From Agarophyton chilense (taxonomy: Eukaryota > Rhodophyta > Florideophyceae > Gracilariales > Gracilariaceae), in contig JARGXX010000080.1 of the NCBI GenBank assembly GCA_030374765.1, positions 930,001 to 994,000 of the forward strand: 64,000 bases of DNA, read 5' to 3'. Made by a program: the position numbers and the translations under genes. This document shows, in pieces, positions 19,714 through 31,069 of the stretch (positions are counted from its first letter, which is position 1; each line of letters opens with the position of its first letter). The notes beneath the pieces are model-generated. The model had not been told where the DNA came from and did not search any database. It saw nothing but the letters and a program-made list of their open reading frames with translations.

Positions 19714-22700
19714 CACTGCCGAAATCGCGGAAGACGGTGAGCATACGACTGCAGCTCCACACGCTGAACGCTTTAAACCTCAGGAGGTTACGGCCCCTAT
19801 CACAGGAGCAGACCAGACGGATCCTGTTCAGGAATTGGAAAAATAAGATCTCAACCATGTACCCGCATCTTATCGGGAGAAGCTGAGGCACATACTTCGT
19901 GAATTTACCCCCATGTGGGATGGTTCCCTTGGAACTATTGGGATTACAGAACACCGCATCGACTTGTTACCGAACACTCTGCCTATTGCCCAACACCCTT
20001 ACAGGGCTGGACCGAAAGCTCGGGAAGAGGAGAAATCTCAGGTGGAGAAGATGCTTAAAGCGGGCGTAATTGAACCTGCCCAGTCCGCTTGGGCCTCACC
20101 AGTGGTGTTAGTTCCGAAACCGGATGGATCGTGGCGTTTCTGCATCGATTACAGACGCCTGAACGAGGTAACCATTAAGGATGTGTACCCGATCCCTCGG
20201 ATGGACGAATACATCGACTCCTTTAGGAGCGCTACTGTTTTCTCTACCCTCGACGCCAATTCGGGCTATTGGCAAGTCCCTATTAGGGAGGAAGATCGAG
20301 ACAAAACGGCTTTCGTGTGTCATCAAGGACTTTTCCGATTCCGGAGGATGCCTTTTGGGTTGACAAATGCCCCCACAACGTTTCAACGGGCGATAGACAT
20401 TCTGTTGGCTCCCTTCAAGTGGAGGACGTGTCTAGTGTATTTAGACGACATTATTGTCTTCTCCAACAACCTGGATGACCACCTCGAACACGTCAGGGAC
20501 GTAATGAAGATACTCCGCGACGCGGGAATCACCTTGAAACTCAAGAAGTGCGAGTTTTTCACCGATTCGGTTAAGTATCTGGGTCATATCATCCGTCCCG
20601 GACAGCTTTCAATCGATGAAGTACGAGTGAAATCCTTGAAGGAAGCAAAACACCCGAAAACTGAAACGGAGTTGCGATCCTTCTTAGGTCTGTGTAACGT
20701 GTATCGCCGATTCGTCCCGAACTTTGCGGATATTGCCACCCCCCTCAACAGGCTCCTGACGAAGGGACAACCAGTTGAACTGGTACCTTTTGGCGACGCG
20801 GAAGCGTCTGCCTTCACGGCACTGGTGAATGCCGTAACATCACCGCCAATCTTGGCTCTACCCAATCCTGGGCTCCCTTACGAAGTGGACACCGATGCTA
20901 GTGCAAACCAAGTAGGGTATGCACTGTTCCAATCCTCTGAGGATGGTGAACGTCACCGTATTGGGTACTGGTCACGTTCCCTGAATGTCCATGAAAGGAA
21001 CTACTCGGTCTCCTAGAAAGAATGTTTAGCCGTTGTGTGGGCCTTAGCTACACTTCGCCCCTATCTGATGGGTACTCGTTTCAAGGTCCATACGGACCAC
21101 GCATGCTTGCGTTGGCTCCTGGAAATGTCCGAACCCTCGGGCCGCCTTATGCGCTGGCGTCTCCGACTGTCGGAATTCGACTTTGAGATCCTGTACAAGA
21201 AAGGGAAGCTGAACACTCAGGCTGATTCACTATCCCGCTTGGGAACCACAGAGGAAACGGAACCCCACGAGGACGATGACATCCCATGTTTTATGGTATC
21301 GGACCTCGAGGGAGGAGCTCAACCGCTGACGGATGATGTTTGTGACGATATACTCGTCAACGAGAGTCTGGATTCGCCGACCGGCTCTTTTATACCTATC
21401 TCTCCAGAGGAGATGATACGCGAGCAACAGCTCGACCCATTCTGTACACGGATTCAGGCTCGCCTCAACGGAGGAATTCAGTTACCTTTCGAGGACGACG
21501 ATCAGGGTTACCTAATCAGGACCGTTGAACCTCGCCCGAGGATGGTGGTGCCGCACACCCTACAACAGAGGGTATTACACCTCACTCACTATGTGAAGGT
21601 TGGCGCCCACCCCAGGGGAAGAAAACTGTACCTCACGTTGAGAAGGGACTTTTACTGGGCGGCAATGGCATTCGCTTGTTATGCCGTCAGACGGGCCTGC
21701 GCCAATTGCGCCAAGAATGACGTCAAACTTCGGAAGCACTCTAAGAAGTTGACGCTGTTCCCGGCACGGGCTCCACTCGAATTCGTGGCCATAGACATCC
21801 TAGGGGAGTTTATCAGGACGCTTCGAGGTCATCGTTATCTGCTTGTCATTTCTGACAGATTCTCTAAGCTATCGAGAACTGTGCCGCTGAAGCGGATCAC
21901 CGCCGCTACCGTCGCGCAAGCGTTCGTGACCCATTGGGTGTTCGTATATAGACCGCCGGTGCAGTTGTTATCCGACAACGGAGGGCAATTCGCATCAAAG
22001 TTCTTTCAGGATGTATGTCGAATCCTTGATGTAAGGAATTTATTTGTTACTACGTATCACCCTCAGGGGAATGGCCAGGTGGAGAGGTTTAACGGAACGA
22101 TACTCAACGCTTTGAGATCGTATGTTGTGGATCACCCCAAAAATTGGGACTTGTACACAGACGCTATCACGTATGCATACAACACCCAGGTACATCGGGT
22201 TACATCTTTATCCCCATTCGAACTGGTACTGTCGAGGACACCGCCGCCGGTCGCAATCGAGGCTCAACCGACGCTGTCGACGTACCCGTCACCGGGATCG
22301 TACCGAGAAGCCTGGAAGGAGTAACTTACGAAGATGGTGCCGATAGCCCGGAAAGCAATGGACAAAGCTCAACGTGCCTACAAGAAGGACTTTGACAATC
22401 GGGTTCGCAAACCTCTACCTCAGGTGGAGCCCGACGACTTCGTCTTCCTTCGAAAGGAATACTGCAATCCTGAAAAGGAACGTAGGCACAAGCTTTCGCC
22501 AATTGTGGACGGACCCTATCGTGTGGTTTCTGTAGACCCGGACACGGTGGTATTGGATATCGCTAACCGCCACGAACGGATCTCCAGGGACCGCATCACA
22601 CGAGCGCCCAACCCAAATGTGGAAGTGGTGTCGGCACCAACGCCCTCCACAGGGGATGATTCAACGGAAGTTAACCCGTCAGGCGGAGATTCGAACACCC

Positions 22701-22858
22701 GCCCCGTTATACTTCCGCACCCGGAACGTGGTTTAACCGACCTACCGGAACCTTCGGATACTCCCGAACCTGGGCCCGCTCCCTCAAGGGCCCAGTCAAC
22801 GAACTCTTACAGAGTTACTCCCCCACCGGAGGTAATCAAGCCTCCTGGCTCTCCGCCT

Positions 22859-22875
22859 AAGGAGGGGGAGGAGGA
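22859..22875 (+). other. Internal polypurine tract 2, element B
   Basis: AAGGAGGGGGAGGAGGA in the pol linker, at the same place as 9764-9778 of element A. Confidence 0.5.
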
Positions 22876-24400
22876 CTTAGTTCCTTCGCAGGACGATGTT
22901 TCGGCGTCAGCCAGTCGCCCTAACAGGGAATCTAGTTCTCACTGTGAGACGGCGAGCCCGACCGAGCCGGCGACAGAGAAGTCACAACCCCAGCGTATGG
23001 CTAGCGACATCACCGCCGACCCAGCCGAGCACGACGTCAGAAAAGATGACGAAACCCCGCCTAGGGAGAGTCGTGTGGAGAACTCCGCACCCGGAACGCC
23101 TACAGAGCCGACGATCGTCCGCCGCCGCGGACGAGACACTGAGGTGTCGCACACTCAAACCCCGCTTTCTCGGGAACGAGCTGTGTCAGCGGACCCGCAC
23201 GGGGAAGATCTCGACGACGAGGTTGACCAAATTCGGCTCTCGGTTATGAAATGGAAATAGGAACTCCTATGGAGACACTGGAACCCTCAGGAATGGGAAA
23301 GAAATGAGTGAGACCCGTCGGGGACAGCTCAGGAGAGTGCTAGCGCTTGTCGAAAGCGCCACCTCACATCTGCATATGCAGATTTTCCCGCACAAGGAAC
23401 GGTCACCCCACACGGGGCGCCCGCGCATTTGTGTGGCACACGTCGAATGGCACCGAGCCAATCAAAAGGCTCTGACGACCAACCGTCGCGCAAACCGCCT
23501 CCGTCGCACGGCGCGTTGCACGGGAGCAACCTTCCTTCCCGTAGCTCGGGTTGACGCTGAAGTCTTACCCCTCCCTGAGATTGGAGACGCTACCGCGTCG
23601 CGGTTTCTCAATCGTCACGGAATCTAAGAACACCGTTGTTATCGGGAAGATCTCAGCTTTAAGAAGAACTCAAAAGTGGGCCGTTTTGACTCCGTAGACG
23701 GAAGTTATAACGTAGCCCACAGGCCACTCCGCGCCGTTTGGACGAAGTGCTGAGACCCGCTCGCAACACGGAAAAGAACCCACCGGGGTGTGTCTAGAAT
23801 CTACGTTGACACCCTCAAGGGAACTAGAGCGTTCCAAGATGGAAGAGAAACCCGAACAGGGAAAAGTGTACCCGCAGGAATTCGTTATCGGTCGCATTGT
23901 GCGTCACATCTACACCCCCGAGGGAGAAGTTCGCTACCAAGTCCGATGGTACGGATTCTCGCCTGATGAGGATACAGTGGAACCCATTGAGCACCTTCCG
24001 AGGTCTAAGGTTTTATCCTATCACCGACGCGCTCGGGTAACCTTGCCTCCAAATCTGGATCGTGCCCAAGTCGGGTAAGCCACCACGGGAACTGGTGTGG
24101 ATGGGACCTCGAAGTGAGGAAGATGTTGGACCTCTGAAGAGGAATTGAGGAGAGTATCCCGAAGAACACGTATTGAGAGGGAATGTCTACTGGCCCTCGG
24201 CCTACCGCCGTTAACCGGGGAACACAGCACCGGTTATCGGGACAGTTTATGATGAAAAAGGAAAAGAAGACTCACGAAGTGGAGAAGAAGATTAAGAAGA
24301 AGATTGGACCCTAGGAAGGAAGAAGAAAAGAAGTTATGCAAATATCAGAAGTTTACTACTGTCGCCAAGCTATGGACTCTACAATTGCCCGAAGGCGGAA

Positions 24401-26128
24401 CTACGGAAAGCCCGAGGAGGGACCTGCCTCGCCGTTGCGATTCTCACCCTGATGGTACGCCGAGGCGAAAGCCAACATCTGGCTCACATCCGTCATACCC
24501 GGGGGAATCGGAATGCCCGCGTTCACGAGGCCTTGTCGCACACTATCCGCTTGCGGAGTGGCAACAGGCGCCTGCGCAAGGGTGTTCACACCCCACCTGG
24601 GGGGAGCAGATGGACCGCCACCGGATGCATTCGCCGCCGCAGCTGAGGTCCCTCCCACTGGTTGGAAGGGTGCAGATGGCTCCACAGGGAGTACTCCACT
24701 AGGAGCTGGCATGTCGTTATCCAACGCTGGATCTTCTAGGTCTACTGGAGGCTCATACTCGTAATCGTCGGTATAAATGAACCCCTTCGGGTGTCCCACC
24801 GGCATCGGTCGAGGCGAGTCCATCAGCGCCCGTGCTTGCGCCACGCTGATGCGAACCCCTTCGAAGGGATTGTAATAGACCCAGTTACCGGAGCCCGGAT
24901 CGTACCGGCCAGGAGACTTGTCTCGCGTGGATCCTTCCCCTGCAGGCTGATTTTCCACTGGAACTCGATCCCATTGGGTGTTGTCGATCACGTCGAAGAT
25001 TGGATACAGGTCCTGCACGTTGCTGGCCGAACCCAACGCTGGGACAAGGTCGATCTGACGCATGATGGTCCGTAGCATCTGAGGAATATACCAGATACGG
25101 AAATGGTCATGAGCATCCCAGAGGAGGTGCGCCTCTACGCGGGCTGCCCACTCGGCTGCAACGAGGGCCCAGTATCCCGAGTTCGGTTCGTGCATCAAAC
25201 GAGACCCGATATAGTAGATGCACGGGGACAGTTCAGCAAAGCACCCTCGGGGGACCTCGACCTTACTCCACCAAGCTGGAAGGGGCACGAATCGCCCAAC
25301 CTTCGCCGTGTTACGGATACGCTCCAGTTCCACGTGAGGATACGGGACAAGGAACCCGAAACGGGAGCGCGAGCGGCGCTCGAAGCGCACGCGTCGATCG
25401 AACCCATACTGGGTAAACTGCCGTTGAAGGTACCTGAATTCAGCCCGAATGATGGGACGAATCCATTGGAGCATATCTTCTCGGAGAGGAAAACCCGGTC
25501 CGCGGAACTCGGCTTCGGGAAAGGCTGCCAGGTTATCCCCGTAGGAGACCTCACCGTACGTGCGGTAATAGGCGACATCGAACCCGTACTCCGGGGGAAC
25601 CAGATGGTCAAAGCGGGACCTCTCCAATTGCTGGTAGGCCAGAGCCGCCATCGCTGCGCGCGCCTTGTCCAGGGACTCCCCGCGACCGCGGTATAGATAC
25701 TGAGGCTCTATGGCTACCCGCGCCCTCCAATCGGGAGAACGTACAACCTCGACAGGTAGGCCACCCGGCAATAAGCCGTCCTCCACGTAGGAGTCGATGA
25801 GCTCATCGTCGCGAAACGCTGTCGGGTGGAACCACGGCGCGCGGGAATATATCACCGGATCGGTAAGGGGACTCCACCTTCGAAAAGATTCGTTTGAGAT
25901 CCAACCTCTGGAGTTTGCTACCAAGGGCATCGCATGAGCGGAGTTCCACGCTACCGCGTTAATGTCCAAATCCTCCGGAGGATGTCGGTTGCTCTCCGAG
26001 GCGGAAGGTTCGGTACCTGACGGAGCCGCATCAAAACCGGAGAAATATCCACCCTGCTGGGGAGCTTCGTTGTCCGCCGGCGTGGAGGCCGACGGCCCCG
26101 AGAGTGGGTTCATGACGTATGGGTTCAT
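24401..26128 (-). CDS. Element B antisense protein, 575 aa, unknown function
   Basis: An uninterrupted 575-codon frame on the strand opposite to gag-pol. It starts at ATG 26128, just inside the 3' end of the internal region, and stops 322 bases from the convergent pol stop. Homology to the antisense frame of element A spans most of its length. Conserved stretches are GYFSGF near residue 30, APWFHP near 95, RSRFGFLVPY near 260, a Trp-rich region (PAWWSK, GYWALVAAEWAARVEAHLLW) near 280-345, VYYNPFEG near 420, GHPKGF near 450 and a Pro/Ala-rich acidic C-terminus. I recognise no family. Gag-pol of the same copy has at least six lesions, yet this frame has none. Antisense genes at this position are known in some plant Ty3/gypsy (Tat-lineage) elements; any relation is untested. 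Confidence 0.7.
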   Translation of the reverse strand: MNPYVMNPLSGPSASTPADNEAPQQGGYFSGFDAAPSGTEPSASESNRHPPEDLDINAVAWNSAHAMPLVANSRGWISNESFRRWSPLTDPVIYSRAPWFHPTAFRDDELIDSYVEDGLLPGGLPVEVVRSPDWRARVAIEPQYLYRGRGESLDKARAAMAALAYQQLERSRFDHLVPPEYGFDVAYYRTYGEVSYGDNLAAFPEAEFRGPGFPLREDMLQWIRPIIRAEFRYLQRQFTQYGFDRRVRFERRSRSRFGFLVPYPHVELERIRNTAKVGRFVPLPAWWSKVEVPRGCFAELSPCIYYIGSRLMHEPNSGYWALVAAEWAARVEAHLLWDAHDHFRIWYIPQMLRTIMRQIDLVPALGSASNVQDLYPIFDVIDNTQWDRVPVENQPAGEGSTRDKSPGRYDPGSGNWVYYNPFEGVRISVAQARALMDSPRPMPVGHPKGFIYTDDYEYEPPVDLEDPALDNDMPAPSGVLPVEPSAPFQPVGGTSAAAANASGGGPSAPPRWGVNTLAQAPVATPQADSVRQGLVNAGIPIPPGMTDVSQMLAFASAYHQGENRNGEAGPSSGFP

Positions 26129-26269
26129 TCCATTGAGAGGGCTGGTTGAGACTGCTGTTGCGAGAAGTTGCTTATCGCCGAAAGTCGGAGGAGTAGAAAA
26201 AAAGTTGTACCGATGTGCCGGTTTTGTGGCGGTCCTCAGAAGTGGTGAAGGACCCCATTGGGAAAGAAG

Positions 26270-26277
26270 TATATATA
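26270..26277 (-). promoter_or_regulatory. TATA-like box upstream of the antisense gene
   Basis: TATATATA about 142 bases upstream of the antisense ATG, between the gene and the 3' LTR, so it could drive the antisense transcript. It is self-complementary, so direction is not fixed by the motif. I see no equivalent in element A. Confidence 0.35.
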
Positions 26278-26326
26278 GTGACCGGAAAGCGAGACACCCG
26301 CGGCTCGGAATGTTCTTCCTCGTCTT

Positions 26327-26339
26327 AAGGAGGGGGAGA
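26327..26339 (+). other. 3' polypurine tract, element B
   Basis: AAGGAGGGGGAGA directly precedes the right LTR. Confidence 0.85.
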
Positions 26340-27262
26340 TGTAGAGCAACGCCCAGTTAGGGGATACTTGAAGATGCAACTCATAGAATGAGGGTTGAAC
26401 CCTCCGAGGGTTATGACTATGATCCCCTCTAAGGTTTGCTGAGGTGGCACTGTTTTCTGGTTAGAGTTCGCCTAGGAAGGGAAGATTCGGATGGCCCATG
26501 GTTGGATTGGCCCCGTGATACACGTGGCTTAATTTCGGCACCGATTTTCGGATATTTGTTAGAACGTTGGACTTTTGGGCCCTGACAGTGGGATCTCCAC
26601 GTGTATGGCCCTGAGCAGGTGTGCACCACGGTAATTAGTAGAGTTTAGTTAGTGGGCCCTACTTAGGGAGACGAGATCTGACAGTCCGAAGCTCAGAGTA
26701 AATGGGAACCAAGGTTGGTCTTCGATACCTTTAGAGGTTCTTCGTCGCCATCGTTTCGGCCTTACAACCCGGAACGGGCTCTGGTTAGCAACGCCTGCGT
26801 AGAGACACGACTCCACTTGGAGAGTGCCCACGTTTGGGTTCCGTGCAACCACCCCCTTGGGACCGCTCAGACGACCTGCGTGCACGATACCCCGTGGGGG
26901 TTCTGCTTACTTGTTGCGTGCTTTTTGTGTTTCCTTTTGAGGACAGGTTTTCGCCCCTGTATTGGGTTTCTTTTGTTGTTTCGCCCCTTTTCTGGTTCTC
27001 GGGTCCGGTGCCTGTTAGTGCCCGACCCTCGCCCCGTTTTTCCTCTTCGCCGGATTTTCCCCCATTCTTTGGGATACCCATACCCATTACCGACCCAACG
27101 GTTTCTACACCTCACCTCCGTCGGTACTGCCGGAATCCCCCGTGGGAGTTACACCGCACACTACGGGTGGAACGGAGGGCTGTGTCTCGGAGTCTGCCTC
27201 CCCCAGGGAGCAAGGCTTCGAACACCTTGAGAGCACTTCCCGTCGCCAGGTTTTGCTCCACA
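26340..27262 (+). repeat. Element B 3' LTR
   Basis: A 923-nt copy of 15547-16468 with a one-base insertion and about a dozen substitutions. The palindrome is at 26398-26412. It ends CCACA and meets the coding sequence of relic C with no target duplication. Confidence 0.95.
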
Positions 27263-28850
27263 GCCTGTAGCGGAAGAAGACCAAGACAAAACCGCATTTG
27301 CGTGTCACGCCGGTCTCTACCGTTTCAAAAGGACGCCCTTTGGCTTAACGAATGCCCCGTCTACTTTCCAGCGTACTCTGGACATCTTGCTCTCAAGATA
27401 AGAGTGGAAGACTTGTTTAGTCTATTTGGACGATGTGATCATCTTTTCCCAGGATGTGGAAAGCCATTTACGGCATGTCGAGGAGGTCCTCAAAGCACTG
27501 CAGAGCGCAGGCATCACCTTGAAATTCAAGAAATGCGAATGGTTCGCTGGCACCGTCCAGTACTTAGGACATGTGATCAAGCCAGGACAGCTTGCCATCC
27601 AAGAGGCACAAACAGCGGCTCTCCGCGAAGTACAACCTCCGTCGACACAGAAGCAATTGCGTTCTTTCCTTGGCTTGTGCAACGTCTACCGACGATTCGT
27701 GCCGCGATACTCGCATATAGCGGCACTGCTCAACGCAAAGCTGCGTAAAGGACAACCAGTACAGCTGGAACACTTCAGACAAGCTTAAGTGGAAGCGTTC
27801 GACACGCTGAAGACAAAGATTATTACAGCCCCAGTCTTGGCGCTGCCCATCCCCAACCTGCCATACTCAGTGGATACCGACTCTTGCGAGTACAAAGTAG
27901 GGTGTGCCCTTTTTCAAACACACCCTGATGGTGAACGCAAACACATTGGTTACTGGTCAAGATCGCTGAACGCAGCTGAGAAGAAGTATTCAGTTTCAGA
28001 AAAGGAATGCCTTGCAGTCGTTTGGGCTCTAACCACATTGCGACCGTATCTCCAAGGAGAACGTTTTACCGTCAACAAGGATCATTCGTCTCTACAATGG
28101 TTACTGTCATTCACAGACCCGTCTTGTCGTCTCACAGGATGGCGCTGGCGCCTTTCTGAATTCGATTTCGAAGTGAAATATAAGAAGGGATTGGCCAATG
28201 TCCAAGCTGACGCGCTATCGCGACTCAAAACACTGGGCGAAACCCAAGGCGAAATCGATGAAGAGATACCTTGCTTCTACATGGAGACCCATTCACCATC
28301 TTTTGAAGAAGAGGAACAAGAGACCCTTGATGATTATTCGGATGCAGACCCGTTCCTTGCATTAGCAGACACTGACCCTTCAGCTCAACTCGAGCGAATC
28401 TCGTGCACTGAGCTCCTCAATGAGCAACACGCCGATACGTTTTGTGAGTCGTTACGCTCTCGTCTTAACGGGGGGGAGGAGCTCCCCTTTTCACTCGATT
28501 CACGAGGAATACTGTTAAGACATGTCGAAAAGCATGATCAAATCATGATTCCACACGTCTTGAAGAGTCGGGTACTCCATCTGGCTCACTACAGCAGGCT
28601 GTCTGGTCATCCAGGATGAAAGAAGTTGTTCATGACTCTAAGAAGAGATTTTTACTGGCCTACTTTGGCAATGGACTGCCATGCTACAGTGAGGTTGTGT
28701 ACAACATGTCACATTTGAGTGTATTGCAATTGATGTGCTGCACTGTATCGCGTCCTTTACATGCCGTGCAGAGCAGCAATTTGTGTCTGTATGAGGTCAT
28801 TTTGATGTCTTTAAATGGATTATTACATCTTCTGCTGTCTACAGAAGCGC
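27263..28850 (+). pseudogene. Relic C: truncated Ty3/gypsy pol fragment
   Basis: Begins in mid reverse transcriptase (PVAEEDQDKTAF) directly at the LTR of element B. It continues through YLDDVIIFS, RNase H (YSVDTDSCEYKVG, GYWSRSLN) and the integrase zinc finger, and fades near 28850. In-frame stops: TAA 27399-27401, TAA 27786-27788, TGA 28617-28619. After the finger (TTCH) about 20 codons are missing and the core resumes as ECIAIDVLH. It is a family distinct from A and B, and it has no LTR, gag or protease here. Confidence 0.88.
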
Positions 28851-31069
28851 GATGCTGAATAAATTCACTCGTTAGGACGAATTTCTTTCTGGGCTTTTTT
28901 TGATCTTTTGTACCGCACGCAAAACAGAGTGAAAATGAGAGGGCGGATTGGTCACTGAATATGTAGTGGTGTTCACTAACTCCTTCTGCAAGATTCATTA
29001 CGAGAGTGCGGATGTCCAACTTTCGTACAATTGTTGTTCTTTTGACACTTTTGAGAATGTAGGCGGTAGAAACTGCGCCGAAACAACGGCGGTCATGACA
29101 AGCAACAGAAGTTGCTAGACGTTGACCACTGTACAAAAAGAGCCGTTACAGAGCTGTGGGGGGAGGTTTTTTGGTTTCTTGAGAGGTTGTTTATGGGGCA
29201 ATTCCTTGTCATAACTTCCTAAATTGCACAATTTTTTGAGGTGGTGATGGACTGAAGATGGAGAGAGTGGGAGGTAGCGGTGGCGACTAGTTAGACTTGA
29301 ACTTTGTACCGCAGCGCCTGTCATTAGAGCCCATAACCTGTGACAACCACTAGGCTGCGAAAGTGTCCGGCCAGACACTAGACGAATGTGGACAGCTTAA
29401 CTACTAGGGAGCTTCCACAAAAAAACTCGACGAATAGTGGACGTCAAAACGCTTATTTCAAGAAATGTTTTAAGCTTCAATGGCTCATACCATGCGTGAA
29501 AATTCTCAAAATAAACTTTTTTTGTCGGCAGCAGAAAATTTGTTTAGCTTACCATTTTATTTTTTTGTTCCGTACGCTGACGGAGCTTTTAAGAAATTGG
29601 TATCTACTGTTTTTGATCTGCCAATTGTTTTTGTAATATCTCTGTGTATCAACATGTTTTAAAAATGAGCAAGAATGGTTCCTTTTTCTTCGGTGGTAAA
29701 GATTCCTCGAGGCATTTCTAATGCATACTCCACGATTTTGCACAGCGTTTTGGCTGTGTCTACCTTTTATCTATAGTCAATAGGGGGGGGGGGGGCGGGG
29801 GGGTTGCTACTGTTTGGAATTGAGGTTTAACGCGGAAAGAAGTGTTTCCGTTTTGGTCCTATAGTTTTGGAACCAAGAGAAACGTTTTGAGCATATCTCG
29901 AGAACTCAAGGGGTGTTTTAACAGGAGGGGTTCTTTCTATCGAATGTTTTAATTCTGTTTTCGGATCCTGGTACTCGACTCGTTCTGTTTGAATGTGGAA
30001 CACAAAAAGGTACATGGTCTTACAATTTTGAGGCACACTGAATATACGAAATCTTTCTATAGGAAAAGATTTCCTTTCGGTCGGTCAGACTTGGGCAAGC
30101 GTTGGCCGTTGTCGTTGCCTCTTCCTCCAATCGCCGCCATTCGTCGCCGTCTGGACACGGAAATAGCGCGAAGCACCGCTCACAACAACTAGCCTTTTAT
30201 TCCGACCCTGCCCACCTTTGCAACCGCTTTCTGTTTAGGGCGTTTTTTGCCTGCAGGCAACTATCGTTTTTTGGGGAGCAGGAGATCTTGTCCACTGGAA
30301 AGCTCCAGTGGACCGCCCAGGACGCAAGAAAGCAGTTTCTACCAAAATCGATTTTGACAAAAAAGTAATGTACATATACGCGTTATAAGAAGCAAATAAT
30401 GTCGTCATGACCACAGTGCGGGCAGTACATGATACAAGCAGAGCGCATTGTTGTGGTAGATATCCCTTTCTGCCAAAGATCTGTGGAATGAATAATTCAA
30501 GACATCAAGAGAAACTGGAGTCAGGACGGCGACAATACGCAGCGAATTTCAAGCGCTTGATTACACATCGCGCACCCAACGCTTCCTCAGCCAGAGGGCA
30601 GTGGCGGCAGGTCCGGAACAGTACTGATTTCATATACAGTATATATGTTATATGTAATATGTACGCCATCAAAGGAGTGATGAGATGTTGATCGCTACTT
30701 CGTTGAGAACATTTTGCGCTTCATATTAGCACGTTTTAGTAAATTCGTTTATGATGGAGGAAGACAAAGCATACGCAAACACAGATAACAGAGAAATCCT
30801 TAAATATTGTTCGACAGATTCTCGTCACAAGCCTAGAAAGATTCATACAGAGATGGAGAAGCATTGCCTTCTCCTCTTTCCAGATCAACATTCAGAGGCG
30901 CTATGAGGTTCTCGCGAACCTATCCAATCCCCCATCCCTGTGGTGGGGCAGCCACCGCACTCGAATTGGAAGGCAACACTGGAAACCTATGGGCTCCTGC
31001 ACAGAAGTATGTCCTTTTTGTCGAGAATCATTAACCAATATTGTCTATATTTGAGAACTAAATAGTTCA
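28851..31069. other. Gene-poor stretch between relic C and the AP-3 mu gene
   Basis: Only short open frames, none recognisable. It holds a near-pure G run at 29783-29803 and a weak tRNA-like pattern on the minus strand at about 29290-29360 (A-box-like CCTAGTGG, B-box-like GTTCAAGTC). I could not fold the latter into a tRNA. Short AT repeats occur near 30640-30660. Confidence 0.4.
29783..29803. repeat. G-rich homopolymer tract
   Basis: Thirteen G, one C, then seven G. It could form a G-quadruplex and is also a typical place for sequencing or assembly error. Confidence 0.85.

Larger units (their letters stand above)
18728..24078 (+). pseudogene. pol: Element B pol: protease, RT, RNase H, integrase, chromodomain
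   Basis: Homologous to the A pol and in the same domain order. It has the protease DTGA motif, RT with WRFCIDYRRLN and YLDD at 20438-20449, RNase H, integrase with HHCC, AIDILG, LSDNG and NGQVERFNG, a long Pro/Ser/Thr-rich linker and a chromodomain (QVRWYGF, then TVEP in place of TWEP). Stops: TAA 19844-19846, TAG 21014-21016 (A has Glu), TAA 22322-22324 (A has Trp) and TAG 23258-23260. Between 23260 and about 23790 the frame is shifted and badly decayed, and the chromodomain (23788-24078) is in a different frame. It cannot make a complete polyprotein. Confidence 0.9.
15547..27262 (+). mobile_element. Element B: Ty3/gypsy chromovirus-type LTR retrotransposon related to A
   Basis: 11.7 kb with the same order as element A: LTR, identical 18-base primer site, gag, pol in the -1 frame ending in a chromodomain, antisense gene, polypurine tract, LTR. 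The LTRs are 922 and 923 nt and differ at about a dozen positions by eye. LTR sequence is unrelated to that of A apart from a short palindrome, while Gag, Pol and the antisense protein are clearly homologous. Gag-pol carries several stops and at least two frameshifts, but the antisense frame is intact. There is no target duplication: the left flank is GCTTT and the right flank is GCCTG inside relic C. Confidence 0.93.

Noticed and set aside
3488..23260. Stop codons in gag-pol read as recoding or a variant genetic code
   Set aside because: TGA, TAG and TAA all occur as breaks, they fall at positions coding Trp, Gln or Glu in the sister element, and host genes such as DAP3 and RTF1 end in TGA. 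They are mutations. The -1 junction is kept as a separate case.
2534..28850. CRISPR array, prophage or bacterial mobile system
   Set aside because: No regularly spaced short repeats or bacterial genes; the repeats are LTRs and the proteins are eukaryotic Ty3/gypsy.
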